DNA of 64,000 nucleotides. It comes from Comamonas sp. JUb58 (lineage in GTDB: Bacteria > Pseudomonadota > Gammaproteobacteria > Burkholderiales > Burkholderiaceae_C). The DNA is taken from the NCBI RefSeq assembly GCF_004364775.1, contig NZ_SOAL01000006.1, forward strand, positions 62,001 through 126,000, given 5' to 3'. This document shows, in pieces, positions 17,925-28,491 of this stretch. A model generated the notes under the pieces. It was not told the origin of the DNA. It was given only the letters and a program-made list of their open reading frames with translations, and did not search any database. Made by a program: the position numbers and the translations under genes. Numbering within the stretch: position 1 is the stretch's first letter; the number at the start of each line of letters is the position of its first letter.

Positions 17925-18752
17925 TCACCACATCTTCCACCAGGGGCGATCTTCCTTGCGGAAGCCATTGGCCAGCAGGCGCGTGTTGGGGTAGCTGGCT
18001 TCCAGCACGCGCTTGGTGTCGGCAGCCATGTCGTACATGTTCAGGCGCTCGTAGGACAGCATCAGGATGTAGAGCGCGTCCTCTTGGGCGGGCACTTCCT
18101 TGTAGTCGGAGATGGCGCTTTGGGCGCGGTTGATGGCAGCCACATAGGCGCCGCGCTCGTAGTAGTAACGGGCAACGTGCACTTCGTACTGGGCCAGCGA
18201 GTTGACGATGTAGCGCATGCGCTTTTCAGCGTCAGGTGCGTACTTGGACTCGGGGAAGCGTGTGGTCAGCTCGCGGAAGGATTCAAACGAATCCTTGGCG
18301 GCCTTCTGGTCGCGCTCGGACAGATCCTGCTTGGACACCCAGGAGAAAAGACCCAGGTTTTCGTTGAAGTTGACCAGGCCCTTGAGGTAGAGCGCATAGT
18401 CCACGCCTTCGCTGGCGGGGTGGAGCTTGACGAAACGGTCCAGGGTGGCGATGGCCTGCGCCTTTTCACCGCTCTTGTACTGGGAATAGGCCTTTTCCAG
18501 CTGCGCTTGCTGCGCCATCGCGGTGCCGGCAGCGCGGCCTTCCAGCTTTTCATACAGCGGAATGGCCTTGTCGAACGAGCCCGAGGAGGCTTCATCGCGG
18601 GCTTCCGAATAAATCTTGTTCGGGCTCCAGCCGGCGGTGGGATCCACATCGGTCGATGAACAGCCTGCCAGCAAAGCGGCAAGTGCTACGGAAGCGATAG
18701 CGGGAACCTTCGATTTGGGGTACGCAAACAGCATTTTTGGCTTGAAATCCAT
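17925..18752 (-). CDS. bamD: Outer-membrane protein assembly factor BamD (ComL) lipoprotein
   Basis: Essential lipoprotein of the BAM complex, which folds beta-barrels into the outer membrane. The N-terminal signal ends in the lipobox LLAGC (Cys about residue 31), and the rest is TPR-like helices, including FDKAIPLYEKLE and YVAAINRAQSAISDY. 275 residues, normal length. Divergent from dnaE across a 210-bp gap. Confidence 0.93.
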   Translation of the reverse strand: MDFKPKMLFAYPKSKVPAIASVALAALLAGCSSTDVDPTAGWSPNKIYSEARDEASSGSFDKAIPLYEKLEGRAAGTAMAQQAQLEKAYSQYKSGEKAQAIATLDRFVKLHPASEGVDYALYLKGLVNFNENLGLFSWVSKQDLSERDQKAAKDSFESFRELTTRFPESKYAPDAEKRMRYIVNSLAQYEVHVARYYYERGAYVAAINRAQSAISDYKEVPAQEDALYILMLSYERLNMYDMAADTKRVLEASYPNTRLLANGFRKEDRPWWKMW

Positions 18753-18946
18753 GGACGGAAAGCTGAAAAACTGCGTGGGGCGGCAAGGCTAGCCACGCAG
18801 CGGGGCAGCCCGTGCCGCGCCCTCTGATCTGGGCCATTGTAATCGGCGCGCAGCCCGGTCTCGCAGAGCCGGACTTGTAGCGAGTAGGGCTGTGTAACAT
18901 TCCACGCCAGATATGCCATGGTTTGCACAGACGGTGCTGCGGCTTT

Positions 18947-18962
18947 CCTACAATGCAGGGAT
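18947..18962 (+). promoter_or_regulatory. dnaE -10 box next to the start codon
   Basis: TACAAT (18949-18954) ends nine bases before ATG 18963, which would put the transcription start at about 18961. No good -35 is seen at 17 bp; TTGCAC lies 20 bp away (18923-18928). Confidence 0.45.
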
Positions 18963-21900
18963 ATGTTCGTACACCTTCGCATCCACTCCGAGTTCTCCAT
19001 CATCGACAGCACCAATCGCATCGGCGATTTGATCAAATTTGCTGCGGGTGATGGCCAGCCGGGCATGGCGCTCACCGACCTGAACAGCCTGTTTGGCGCC
19101 ATCAAGTTTTACAAAGCCGGGCGCGGTGCAGGTGTCAAACCGATTCTGGGCGCCGAGCTGACCCTGGAGCCCGAGGTGGCCGGTGGCCCGCTGTCGCGCA
19201 TCATTGTGCTGATCCAGAGCCAGCAGGGCTATCTGAACCTGTCCGAGATCCTGGCGCGCATCTGGATGGCCGATACCGTCAAGGCCCAGCCCCAGTGCAC
19301 CTGGGCCTGGCTGCAAGAGCTGTCCGAGGGCCTGATCGTGCTGTCGGGCGCCCAAGCCGGCCCGGTGGGCCAGGCGCTGCTGCGTGGCGACGAAAAGGCC
19401 GCCCGTGGCGTGGCCCTGCGTTTGGCCAGCCTGTTCCCACACCGTTTCTACATCGAGCTGCAGCGCGCTGGCCGCGCTGATGACGAAAGCCATGTAGCCG
19501 CTGCGGTGGCACTGGCCGCCAACCTCAAGCTGCCGGTGGTGGCCACCCACCCGGTCCAGTTCACCAAGCCTGCCGATTTTGAATCGCATGAGGCCCGCGT
19601 CTGCATTGCCGAGGGCGAGACCCTGGGTAACAAAAAGCGGGTCAAGCGCTTTACCCGCGACCAGTACCTGAAGACCGCTGCCGAGATGGAGGCCTTGTTT
19701 GCCGACCTGCCCAGCGCCATTGCCAATACCGCCGAGATTGCGCGCCGCTGCAGCGTAACCCTGCAGCTGGGCAAGTACTTTCTGCCGGATTTCCCTACGC
19801 CCAATGGCATGCCGATCGACGAGTACTTTCGCCAGGTCTCGTTCGAAGGGCTGGAAGACCGTTTGCAGCTGCTGTTCCCGAACCAGGCCAAACGGGACGC
19901 CGAACGTCCTAAATACATCGAACGCCTGGATTTCGAGCTCGGCATCATCCTGAAGATGGGCTTCCCCGGCTACTTCCTGATCGTGGCGGACTTTATCAAC
20001 TGGGCCAAGAACAATGGCTGCCCGGTGGGCCCGGGCCGGGGATCGGGGGCAGGCTCGCTGGTAGCCTATGTGCTGAAGATCACCGATCTGGACCCGATCC
20101 ACTACAACCTGCTGTTCGAGCGCTTTCTGAACCCAGAGCGTGTCTCGATGCCCGACTTTGACGTGGACTTCTGCCAGGCCAACCGTGACCGGGTGATCGA
20201 CTATGTGAAGGACCTCTACGGCCGCAATGCGGTGAGCCAGATTGCCACCTTTGGCACGATGGCCGCGCGCGCGGCCATCCGCGACGTGGGCCGCGCGCTG
20301 GACATGAGCTATGGCTTTTGCGATGGCATCTCCAAGCTGATCCCGAACAAGCCGGGCCTGCATGTGACCCTGAAGTACCCGCCCAATCCTCCGAAGGAAG
20401 GCGACAAGTACACCTATGCGATCAAGGAAGAGCCGATTCTGGCCGAGCGCATCGAGAAGGAAGAGGACGTCAAGACACTGATCGAGATGGCCCAGAAGCT
20501 CGAAGGCATGACCCGCAATATCGGCATGCACGCCGGTGGTGTGGTGATCGCCCCGGGCAAGCTGACCGATTTTTGCCCGCTCTACCAGCAGCCGGGCAGT
20601 ACCTCGGCGGTGGCCATGTATGACAAGGACGACGTCGAGGCCGTGGGCCTGGTCAAGTTCGACTTCTTGGGCCTGGCCACGTTGACGATTCTGGAGATCG
20701 CGCGCGAGTTCATCATCAAGCGCCACAAGGGGCAGGAGAACTTCAAGTTCGAAGAGATTCCGCTCGACGACGCCCGCACCTACCAGCTGTTCTCGGCCGG
20801 CAAGACCGAAGCCGTGTTCCAGTTTGAATCGCGCGGCATGCAGCAGATGCTGAAGGAAGCCAAGCCCAGCCGGCTGGAAGACCTGATCGCGCTGAACGCG
20901 CTCTACCGCCCGGGCCCGATGGACCTGATCCCCAGCTTTGTGGCGCGCAAGCACGGCAAGGAAGTGGTGGAGTACCCGCATCCGCTGGTGGAAAAAGTGC
21001 TGTCCGAGACCTACGGCATCATGGTCTACCAGGAGCAGGTGATGCAGACCGCCCAGGTGCTGGGCGGCTACAGCCTGGGTGGCGCCGATTTGCTGCGCCG
21101 CGCGATGGGCAAGAAAAAGGTAGAGGAGATGGTGCAGCACCGCGCCACCTTCCGCGAAGGCGCCTCCAAGATCGGCATCGACGAGGCCAAGGCCGACGAA
21201 GTGTTCGACCTGATGGAGAAGTTTGCGGGCTACGGCTTCAACAAGTCGCACGCCGCTGCCTACTCGCTGTTGGCCTACCACACCGGTTGGCTCAAGGTGC
21301 ACTACACGGCAGAGTTTTACTGCGGCAATATGACCGTGGAAATGGACAACACCGACAAGCTCAAGGTGCTGTACGAAGACGCGCTGAAGATGGGCGTGAC
21401 CTTTGAAATGCCCGATGTGAACCGGGGCCACCACCGCTTTGAGCCGGTGACCGACAAGGTGATCCGCTATGGCCTGGGCGCCATCAAGGGCACCGGCCAG
21501 GCCGCCATCGAGGCGATTGTGGCCGCGCGCGAAGGCAAGGGCACGGGCCCGCAGGGCGATACCAAAGGCCCGTTCAAGAGCCTGTTCGACTTCTGCCTGC
21601 GGGTAGATCGCAGCAAGCTGAACAAGCGCACGGTCGAGGCGCTGATCAAGGGCGGTGCTTTTGACAATATCCAGCTCAACCGCCGGTCGCTGCTGGAATC
21701 GGTCGATGTCGCCTTTGAATTTGCTGCCACCACCCATGCCAATGCCAACCAGGGTGGCCTGTTTGACATGATGGGCGATGACACCTTGGGCTCCAGTACG
21801 CAGGAGCCACCGCTGGCCGATGTCCTGCCTTGGGGCATCAAGGAGCGTTTGGTTCTGGAGAAGACCGCCATCGGCTTTTACCTCTCGGGCCATTTGTTTG

Positions 21901-22508
21901 ACGAGGTGGAGCTGGAAGTGCGCCAGTTTGTACGTACGCCCATCTCCCAGCTGAAGGACAGCCGCGAGCCGCAGACGGTGGCCGGCATCATCAGCGAGCT
22001 ACGGGTCATCAACGGCCAGCGGGGCAAGATGGTGCTGTTCAAAATCGACGACAAATCATCGGTCATCGAAGGCTCGATCGACGAAGCCACCTGGAGCCGC
22101 CACAAAGAGCAGCTCAAGGACGACGAGTTCGTCATCCTGAGCGCCCGCGTGGGTTTGGATCGCTTCAGCGGCGGCCTGCGGGCCAAAGCCCAGCATGTCT
22201 GGGGCCTGGCCGAGGCCCGGGCGCGCTTTGGCCGCTACCTGCTGGTCAACACCGACCGCCACCAACCCGATGTTGCGCGCTTGATTCAGGAGTTTCCCGC
22301 AGTCGAGGAGCGCACCGACGAAGGCGTGCTGCGCCACGGCCTCAAGATCCGCCTGGGCGTGGTCTGCGGCCAGGGCGAGACGCGGGCCGGCGTGGAGCTC
22401 AACCTGGGTGATGCCGCGCGCTTCTTCCCCAGCGACCAGGCCATGGCCGCCTGGTCCCAGGAAGCGGGCCACGAAGCCATCAAAATCGTTTACGAAAGCA
22501 TGGTCTAA
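18963..22508 (+). CDS. dnaE: DNA polymerase III alpha subunit
   Basis: Replicative polymerase, 1181 residues. The N-terminal PHP domain starts at MFVHLRIHSEFSIID. The catalytic aspartates lie in PDFDVDF (about residues 396-402) and KFDFLGL (about 563-569). A helix-hairpin-helix region and an OB-fold (about 1000-1080) follow. I reject the 15-codon upstream extension because the family begins at MFVHLR and a -10 box lies in between. Length and motifs are normal. Confidence 0.97.
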   Translation: MFVHLRIHSEFSIIDSTNRIGDLIKFAAGDGQPGMALTDLNSLFGAIKFYKAGRGAGVKPILGAELTLEPEVAGGPLSRIIVLIQSQQGYLNLSEILARIWMADTVKAQPQCTWAWLQELSEGLIVLSGAQAGPVGQALLRGDEKAARGVALRLASLFPHRFYIELQRAGRADDESHVAAAVALAANLKLPVVATHPVQFTKPADFESHEARVCIAEGETLGNKKRVKRFTRDQYLKTAAEMEALFADLPSAIANTAEIARRCSVTLQLGKYFLPDFPTPNGMPIDEYFRQVSFEGLEDRLQLLFPNQAKRDAERPKYIERLDFELGIILKMGFPGYFLIVADFINWAKNNGCPVGPGRGSGAGSLVAYVLKITDLDPIHYNLLFERFLNPERVSMPDFDVDFCQANRDRVIDYVKDLYGRNAVSQIATFGTMAARAAIRDVGRALDMSYGFCDGISKLIPNKPGLHVTLKYPPNPPKEGDKYTYAIKEEPILAERIEKEEDVKTLIEMAQKLEGMTRNIGMHAGGVVIAPGKLTDFCPLYQQPGSTSAVAMYDKDDVEAVGLVKFDFLGLATLTILEIAREFIIKRHKGQENFKFEEIPLDDARTYQLFSAGKTEAVFQFESRGMQQMLKEAKPSRLEDLIALNALYRPGPMDLIPSFVARKHGKEVVEYPHPLVEKVLSETYGIMVYQEQVMQTAQVLGGYSLGGADLLRRAMGKKKVEEMVQHRATFREGASKIGIDEAKADEVFDLMEKFAGYGFNKSHAAAYSLLAYHTGWLKVHYTAEFYCGNMTVEMDNTDKLKVLYEDALKMGVTFEMPDVNRGHHRFEPVTDKVIRYGLGAIKGTGQAAIEAIVAAREGKGTGPQGDTKGPFKSLFDFCLRVDRSKLNKRTVEALIKGGAFDNIQLNRRSLLESVDVAFEFAATTHANANQGGLFDMMGDDTLGSSTQEPPLADVLPWGIKERLVLEKTAIGFYLSGHLFDEVELEVRQFVRTPISQLKDSREPQTVAGIISELRVINGQRGKMVLFKIDDKSSVIEGSIDEATWSRHKEQLKDDEFVILSARVGLDRFSGGLRAKAQHVWGLAEARARFGRYLLVNTDRHQPDVARLIQEFPAVEERTDEGVLRHGLKIRLGVVCGQGETRAGVELNLGDAARFFPSDQAMAAWSQEAGHEAIKIVYESMV

Positions 22509-22536
22509 GACGAGTTTTGCCCGGGCTGAAAATACC

Positions 22537-22560
22537 CTGCGCCAGTGGTTGCTGGCGCAG
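22537..22560 (+). terminator. Possible dnaE terminator hairpin
   Basis: Perfect 9-bp stem CTGCGCCAG/CTGGCGCAG with a 6-base loop, 28 bp after dnaE. The T-run is poor. Confidence 0.45.
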
Positions 22561-22592
22561 CTGTATTGAAGTTCATAAAAGCATCACCATCT

Positions 22593-22621
22593 TTGTTCAT
22601 GTGGAAATTTAGCCTTATAGA
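22593..22621 (+). promoter_or_regulatory. clpS promoter
   Basis: -35 TTGTTC (22593-22598), 17-bp spacer, -10 TATAGA (22616-22621). Predicted transcription start about 22628, three bases before ATG 22631. Confidence 0.6.
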
Positions 22622-22630
22622 ATGATCTCA

Positions 22631-22996
22631 ATGGCCACGAAACCTGTTGTTCCTCCCTCGCCGAATCTGCCTGCAACGCCCCAGCCTCCGGAGGACGGTG
22701 GGGGTGCGCTGGTTGTCGAGCGCATCGCGCAGCGTGTGGAGCCACCGAAGATGTACCAGGTGGTCATGCTCAATGATGATTTCACGCCGATGGAGTTTGT
22801 GATTGAGGTGCTGCAGCATTTTTTTGGCAAGAGCCGCGAGGCGGCCACGCAGATCATGCTGAAGATCCACCTGGATGGGAAAGGAGTCTGTGGGGTGTAC
22901 TCGCATGAAATCGCTGAAACCAAGGTGGCACAGGTGATGGATGCCGCCAACGGAGCAGGCCATCCGCTTCAAGCCGTATCGGAGCCTGTTGAATAA
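22631..22996 (+). CDS. clpS: ATP-dependent Clp protease adaptor ClpS
   Basis: N-degron adaptor that delivers proteins to ClpAP. The core from about residue 35 has [36 protein letters not shown] and [18 protein letters not shown]. The first 30 residues are a Pro-rich flexible arm. ATG 22622 and ATG 22631 are in frame; the predicted -10 box ends at 22621, so only 22631 can lie inside the transcript. clpA follows after 63 bp. Confidence 0.92.
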   Translation: MATKPVVPPSPNLPATPQPPEDGGGALVVERIAQRVEPPKMYQVVMLNDDFTPMEFVIEVLQHFFGKSREAATQIMLKIHLDGKGVCGVYSHEIAETKVAQVMDAANGAGHPLQAVSEPVE

Positions 22997-23059
22997 CGGA
23001 ATCTGGTCCTCATCTAGAAGCAAGTTGAGTGTATTTGGCAAGCAATAAAGGAGTTTCAA

Positions 23060-25402
23060 ATGATTGCTCAGGAACTGGAAGTCAGCTTGCACATGGCTTT
23101 TGTAGAAGCCAGGCAGCAGCGCCACGAATTCATCACCGTGGAGCACTTGCTACTGGCCTTGCTGGATAACCCGAGTGCTTCCGAGGTGTTGCGCGCATGC
23201 TCTGCCAATATTGACGACCTGCGCGCGTCGCTGACCAATTTCATCAAGGACAATGCCCCGCAGGTGGCCGGCGAAGACGAGGTGGACACCCAGCCCACTC
23301 TGGGCTTCCAGCGCGTGATCCAGCGCGCCATCATGCATGTGCAAAGCACCGGCAATGGCAAGAAGGAAGTGACCGGCGCCAATGTGCTGGTGGCCATTTT
23401 TGGCGAAAAAGACTCGCATGCCGTGTACTACCTGCACCAGCAGGGCGTCACGCGCCTCGATGTGGTCAACTACATCGCCCATGGCATCAAGAAGAACGAC
23501 ACCCCCGAGCTGCCCAAGTCCGAGTCCAGCTCGGATGCGGAAGAGGTCGGTAGCAACAACGCCGAGCGCGCTGAAAAGGCCTCGCCGCTGGAGCAGTTCA
23601 CCGTCAACCTGAACCAGCAGGCCAAGGACGGCAAGATCGATCCGCTGATCGGCCGCCAGTACGAGGTCGAGCGCACGATCCAGATCCTGTGCCGCCGCCG
23701 CAAGAACAACCCGCTGTTGGTGGGTGAGGCTGGCGTGGGCAAGACGGCGATTGCCGAGGGCCTGGCATGGCGCATCACCGAGGAAGATGTACCCGAAGTG
23801 CTGGCCGAGGCCACTGTCTACTCGCTGGACATGGGCGCGCTGCTGGCGGGAACCAAGTACCGCGGTGATTTTGAGCAGCGCCTCAAAGGCGTGCTCAAGG
23901 CGCTGAAGGACAAGCCACACGCCATCTTGTTCATTGACGAGATCCACACCTTGATCGGTGCCGGTGCAGCCTCGGGCGGCACCTTGGACGCGTCCAACCT
24001 GCTCAAGCCGGCGCTGTCCAGCGGCCAGCTCAAGTGCATCGGAGCGACCACCTTCACCGAATACCGTGGCATCTTCGAAAAAGATGCAGCGCTGTCGCGC
24101 CGCTTCCAGAAAGTCGATGTGGTCGAGCCAACCGTGCCCGAAACCATCGATATTCTGAAGGGCCTGAAGTCGCGCTTTGAAGAGCACCACAACGTCAAGT
24201 ACGCGGTGGCCGCTTTGCAGGCAGCTGCTGAGCTGTCGGCCAAGTTCATCAATGACCGCCATCTGCCCGACAAGGCGATTGACGTGATCGATGAGGCCGG
24301 TGCCGCGCAGCGCATTCTGGCGCCTTCGAAGCGCAAGAAAACCATTGGCAAGACCGAGATCGAAGAGATCGTCGCCAAGATCGCTCGCATTCCGCCGGCC
24401 AATGTCAGCAATGACGACCGCGGCAAGCTGCAGACCTTGGAACGCGACCTCAAGAGCGTGGTGTTTGGCCAGGACAAGGCACTGGAAGTGCTGGCCTCTG
24501 CGGTCAAGATGTCCCGCTCCGGTCTGGGCAAGGTAGACAAGCCGATCGGCTCTTTCCTGTTCTCCGGCCCGACCGGCGTGGGCAAGACCGAAGCTGCCAA
24601 GCAGCTGGCCTACATCCTGGGCATCGACCTGATCCGCTTTGACATGTCCGAGTACATGGAGCGCCATGCGGTGTCGCGCCTGATCGGTGCGCCTCCCGGC
24701 TATGTCGGTTTCGACCAGGGTGGCTTGCTGACCGAAGCGGTGACCAAGAAGCCCCATGCGGTGCTGCTGCTCGACGAAATCGAGAAGGCACATCCGGATA
24801 TCTTCAATGTGCTGCTGCAGGTGATGGACCACGGCACCTTGACCGATAACAACGGACGCAAGGCCGACTTCCGCAACGTGATCATCATCATGACCACCAA
24901 TGCGGGCGCCGAGACGATGAACAAGGCCGTCATTGGCTTTACCAACCCGCGCGCCGCGGGCGACGAGATGGGCGATATCAAGCGCCTCTTCACGCCCGAG
25001 TTCCGCAACCGGCTGGATGCCATCGTCAGCTTCAAGCCGCTGGACGAGCAGGTCATTCTGCGTGTGGTCGACAAGTTCCTGCTCCAGCTGGAGCAGCAAC
25101 TGGCCGAGAAGAAGGTCGAGGTCACGTTCAGCGACAAGCTGCGCAAGCACCTGGCCAAGACCGGCTTCGATCCGCTGATGGGTGCCCGCCCGATGCAGCG
25201 CCTGATCCAGGACACCATCCGCCGGTCTCTGGCCGACGAGCTGCTGTTTGGTCGCCTGACCGATGGCGGACGCCTGAGCGTCGACTGGGACGACCGCAAC
25301 GCCGACAAGCCCGAGGTGTTGCTCGACATCCAGCCGCTGCCCAAGAAGGAGCGCGCCAAGCAGGAGCCGGCCGAGCCTGAAGAGGAAGTCGCCGCCGATT
25401 GA
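23060..25402 (+). CDS. clpA: ATP-dependent Clp protease ATP-binding subunit ClpA
   Basis: Unfoldase that feeds substrates to ClpP. 780 residues: N-domain repeats (1-150), the first AAA+ module with [13 protein letters not shown] (about residue 220), and the second with [13 protein letters not shown] (about 500) and [12 protein letters not shown]. The C-terminal tail is acidic (EPEEEVAAD). Start ATG 23060 has an AAGGAG ribosome site. It is followed by a strong terminator. Confidence 0.97.
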   Translation: MIAQELEVSLHMAFVEARQQRHEFITVEHLLLALLDNPSASEVLRACSANIDDLRASLTNFIKDNAPQVAGEDEVDTQPTLGFQRVIQRAIMHVQSTGNGKKEVTGANVLVAIFGEKDSHAVYYLHQQGVTRLDVVNYIAHGIKKNDTPELPKSESSSDAEEVGSNNAERAEKASPLEQFTVNLNQQAKDGKIDPLIGRQYEVERTIQILCRRRKNNPLLVGEAGVGKTAIAEGLAWRITEEDVPEVLAEATVYSLDMGALLAGTKYRGDFEQRLKGVLKALKDKPHAILFIDEIHTLIGAGAASGGTLDASNLLKPALSSGQLKCIGATTFTEYRGIFEKDAALSRRFQKVDVVEPTVPETIDILKGLKSRFEEHHNVKYAVAALQAAAELSAKFINDRHLPDKAIDVIDEAGAAQRILAPSKRKKTIGKTEIEEIVAKIARIPPANVSNDDRGKLQTLERDLKSVVFGQDKALEVLASAVKMSRSGLGKVDKPIGSFLFSGPTGVGKTEAAKQLAYILGIDLIRFDMSEYMERHAVSRLIGAPPGYVGFDQGGLLTEAVTKKPHAVLLLDEIEKAHPDIFNVLLQVMDHGTLTDNNGRKADFRNVIIIMTTNAGAETMNKAVIGFTNPRAAGDEMGDIKRLFTPEFRNRLDAIVSFKPLDEQVILRVVDKFLLQLEQQLAEKKVEVTFSDKLRKHLAKTGFDPLMGARPMQRLIQDTIRRSLADELLFGRLTDGGRLSVDWDDRNADKPEVLLDIQPLPKKERAKQEPAEPEEEVAAD

Positions 25403-25423
25403 GGCCCCCGTGCCCTGAAGACA

Positions 25424-25453
25424 AAAACAGCCGCTACACGCGGCTGTTTTTTT
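25424..25453 (+). terminator. Rho-independent terminator of clpA
   Basis: 9-bp stem AACAGCCGC/GCGGCTGTT, 5-base loop, then T-run. Confidence 0.92.
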
Positions 25454-25514
25454 GCGTCGCGCTGTCATGGTGGCAGGCTACACTGGGCGGTCCCATCAAC
25501 AGGAGTGCGGTGCT

Positions 25515-26969
25515 GTGGCGTCGTTATCTCAGTATCTGACCAAGGAAAACATCGTCGCGCTGCTGTCCGTGATATGGCCGATTTACCTCGGTGTGGTGGG
25601 TATCTGGATTCTGATGCAGCGGCGCGCGCCCGTGGCGACCCTGGGCTGGCTGCTGTCCATGGGCTCGCTGCCGGTGGTAGGGCTGATCGTTTACTACTTC
25701 ATCGGCCCGCAGCGCATGAAGCGGCAGCGCATCAAACGCTTGCGCGCCCGCAACAAGAACCATGTGCGCGAGACCACGCGCCGCATTCGCGATGGTCAGC
25801 CTGAGGCGCCAACCAAGTTGCGCGAGATGGTCAAGCTGGTCGAAGCGACCTGCGGTTTCCCGATTACCTCGGCCGAAAGCGTGGAGCTGCTGAGCGGCGG
25901 CGCCGCCACCTTTGACCGCATTCTGGAGGACGTGGCCCAGGCCCGCCACCATGTGCACCTGGAATACTATATTTTCGAGCCTGACCAGACCGGCACGCGC
26001 CTGCGCGATGCGCTGGTTGAGCGGGCCAAGGCGGGGGTCAAGGTGCGCATGCTGGTCGATGCGCTGGGCTCCAAGCGGGTCAACCGCAAGTTTGTCGCGC
26101 CCTTGCTGGCCGCTGGCGGCGAGTTTGCGGTGTTCCACCCCACACGCATCGGCAGGCGCCTGCGGCCGGTGATCAATTTCCGCAGCCACCGCAAGATCCT
26201 GGTGGTCGATGGCCAGATCGGCTTTACCGGCGGCGTCAACATCACCGACGAAGAAGACCGTCGCGTCAACCCCGATGCCTACCACGATGTCCACTTGCGC
26301 ATGGCCGGCCCCATCGTCACCTGGCTGCAGACCACGTTCTTGGAAGACTGGGCCTATGCGCTGGAAAAGTCTGCCCAGGACATGCCCGCCAATCTGGACC
26401 TGCTGCTGCCCGACATGCCCGATGGCTGCCACGCGATGCAGCTGGTGAGCTCGGGCCCGGACAACCCGACCGAGCCCATCCACCGCGCCCATGTGGCCGC
26501 CATCCAGTCGGCCACCGTGCGGGTCTGGTTGACCACGCCATACTTTGTGCCGACCGAGCCCGCCATGTATGCGCTGACCAGCGCTGCGCTACGCGGCGTC
26601 GATGTGCGGCTGCTGGTGCCGGAGAAATCCGATTCCATCTTTGTGACTGCTGCGGCCCGCTCGTACTACGAAGAGCTGATCAGCGCGGGCGCCAAGGTCT
26701 ATGAATACAGCGCGCGCATGCTGCACTCCAAGACCTTGGTGGTTGATGACGACCTGACCATCATCGGCACGGCCAACTTCGACAACCGCAGTTTTCGGCT
26801 GAACTACGAGGTCTGTGCGATTGGCTATGGGCCAGAGCTCAATGCCCGGCTGCAGGACCAGTTCAACACCGATCTGATGCGTTCCAAGCAGGTGGCTACG
26901 CGCCGCAAGCAGCGCTTTTTGCTGCGGCTGGGCGATTCGATCGCGCGCTTGTTCTCACCGCTGTTGTAG
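25515..26969 (+). CDS. cls: Cardiolipin synthase (phospholipase D type)
   Basis: Inner-membrane enzyme that condenses two phosphatidylglycerols to cardiolipin and glycerol. Two N-terminal helices (about residues 10-60) are followed by two HKD motifs: HRKILVVDGQIGFTGG (about residue 222) and HSKTLVVDDDLTIIGTANFD (about 405). 484 residues. The start is GTG 25515, set by AGGAG at 25501-25505; the frame runs further upstream to 25452 but that part overlaps the clpA terminator. Confidence 0.93.
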   Translation: MASLSQYLTKENIVALLSVIWPIYLGVVGIWILMQRRAPVATLGWLLSMGSLPVVGLIVYYFIGPQRMKRQRIKRLRARNKNHVRETTRRIRDGQPEAPTKLREMVKLVEATCGFPITSAESVELLSGGAATFDRILEDVAQARHHVHLEYYIFEPDQTGTRLRDALVERAKAGVKVRMLVDALGSKRVNRKFVAPLLAAGGEFAVFHPTRIGRRLRPVINFRSHRKILVVDGQIGFTGGVNITDEEDRRVNPDAYHDVHLRMAGPIVTWLQTTFLEDWAYALEKSAQDMPANLDLLLPDMPDGCHAMQLVSSGPDNPTEPIHRAHVAAIQSATVRVWLTTPYFVPTEPAMYALTSAALRGVDVRLLVPEKSDSIFVTAAARSYYEELISAGAKVYEYSARMLHSKTLVVDDDLTIIGTANFDNRSFRLNYEVCAIGYGPELNARLQDQFNTDLMRSKQVATRRKQRFLLRLGDSIARLFSPLL

Positions 26970-27022
26970 TTGCGGGCCCACGTTGCTCTGCGGCAGTTAG
27001 CGGAGCAGGCATACTAGCGGGC

Positions 27023-28480
27023 ATGCAGAATTCCTCGTCCGCCTCCGCCAGTTTTTTCTGGCACGACTATGAAACCTTTGGCGCCGTGCCGCGCCGTGAC
27101 CGCCCCGCGCAGTTTGCCGGCATCCGCACGGACATGGATCTTAACGAGATCGGCGAGCCGGTCATGCTGTATTGCCAGCCTGCGCTCGATTACCTGCCCA
27201 GCCCCCAAGCCAGCCTGATCACCGGCTTGACACCCCAGCACTGCCTGGAGCAGGGCGTGCCCGAGCACGAGTTTGCCGCGGTGGTGGAGGGCGAGCTGGG
27301 CCGCCCGGGCACCATTGGCGTGGGCTACAACACCATCCGCTTTGATGACGAGGTGACGCGCTACATGCTGTGGCGCAATCTGCGCGATCCCTATGCCCGC
27401 GAATGGCAGAACGGCTGCGGCCGCTGGGATCTGCTCGATGTCGTGCGCATGGTCTATGCGCTGCGGCCCGAAGGCATCCAATGGCCCAAGAAGGAAGATG
27501 GCTCGGTCAGCTTCAAGCTCGAAGACCTGGCCCGCGCCAACGGCATCCTGCATGAATCGGCGCATGATGCGCTGAGCGATGTGCGCGCCACCATTGGCCT
27601 AGCCCGCCTTATCAAGCGCCTGCAGCCGCGCCTGTTTGATTTTGCGCTGGGCTTGCACAAGAAGGACCGCGTGATGCAGGAACTGGCCCTGCCGGCCACC
27701 GCCGCCAATGCCCGGCCCTTTCTGCATGTATCGGGCATGTATGGGGTCGAGCGCGGCTGCATTGCCGTGGCCTGGCCGCTGGCCCAGCACCCGACGAACA
27801 AGAACGAGATCATCGCCTGGGATCTGTCGCAGGACCCGAGCCACCTAGCGGAGCTGTCGGTGGACGAGATGCGCCTGCGCATGTTCAGCGCAGCGGCGGA
27901 TCTGCCCGAAGGCACGACGCGCTTGCCGATCAAGACCGTGCACCTGAACAAGTCGCCGATGGTCGTCAGCAGCCTGCGCACCTTGAGCGCCGAGCAGGCA
28001 AAGCGCTGGCAGATCGACATGGACCAGGCCATGCGCCATGCCGCGATTGCGCGTGATCTGCCCGATATGAGCGCCACCTGGGCTGCCGTGTTTGACCGCC
28101 CGCCGCTGCAGGATGTGGATGTGGACCAGGACCTGTACGGTGGCTTTATCGGCCAGGGTGACCGGCGCCGCCTGACCCAGCTCACCAGCATGCACCCGCA
28201 GGAGCTGGCCGTGGCCAAGCCTGGCTTTGACGATGAACGCCTGCATGAGCTGCTGTTCCGCTACCGCGCCCGCAATTTCCCCGATTCCTTGAACCCCGAA
28301 GAGCAGCAGCGCTGGCTGGAACTGCGCATCGCCTTCCTGCAGGAAGGGCGGGGCGGTGCGCGCACGGCCGAGCAGATGTTTGCCGAAATCGACCAGCTGC
28401 AGGAAACCGCCGATGAGCGCGCCGAAGAGATTCTGGGCACGCTCTATGACTGGGCCGATGCCATCATGCCCGATGCCTGA
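27023..28480 (+). CDS. sbcB: Exodeoxyribonuclease I
   Basis: 3'-5' single-strand DNA exonuclease used in mismatch repair and recombination. The DEDDh nuclease signature begins with WHDYETFG (Asp/Glu near residue 15), and continues with GYNTIRFDDEV and the HDALSDVRATIGLA block near 180. An SH3-like and helical C-terminal extension gives the full 485 residues. A single gene, convergent with the HD-domain gene 11 bp away. Confidence 0.94.
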   Translation: MQNSSSASASFFWHDYETFGAVPRRDRPAQFAGIRTDMDLNEIGEPVMLYCQPALDYLPSPQASLITGLTPQHCLEQGVPEHEFAAVVEGELGRPGTIGVGYNTIRFDDEVTRYMLWRNLRDPYAREWQNGCGRWDLLDVVRMVYALRPEGIQWPKKEDGSVSFKLEDLARANGILHESAHDALSDVRATIGLARLIKRLQPRLFDFALGLHKKDRVMQELALPATAANARPFLHVSGMYGVERGCIAVAWPLAQHPTNKNEIIAWDLSQDPSHLAELSVDEMRLRMFSAAADLPEGTTRLPIKTVHLNKSPMVVSSLRTLSAEQAKRWQIDMDQAMRHAAIARDLPDMSATWAAVFDRPPLQDVDVDQDLYGGFIGQGDRRRLTQLTSMHPQELAVAKPGFDDERLHELLFRYRARNFPDSLNPEEQQRWLELRIAFLQEGRGGARTAEQMFAEIDQLQETADERAEEILGTLYDWADAIMPDA

Positions 28481-28491
28481 GCGGCATTGAA

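Noticed and set aside
18948-21893. 981-codon minus-strand frame antisense to dnaE
   Set aside because: Composition is the GC-bias mirror of dnaE codons (His/Gln/Leu/Ala-rich), with no recognisable domain or start signal.
23150-25468. 772-codon minus-strand frame antisense to clpA
   Set aside because: Same mirror composition; it even runs through the clpA terminator.
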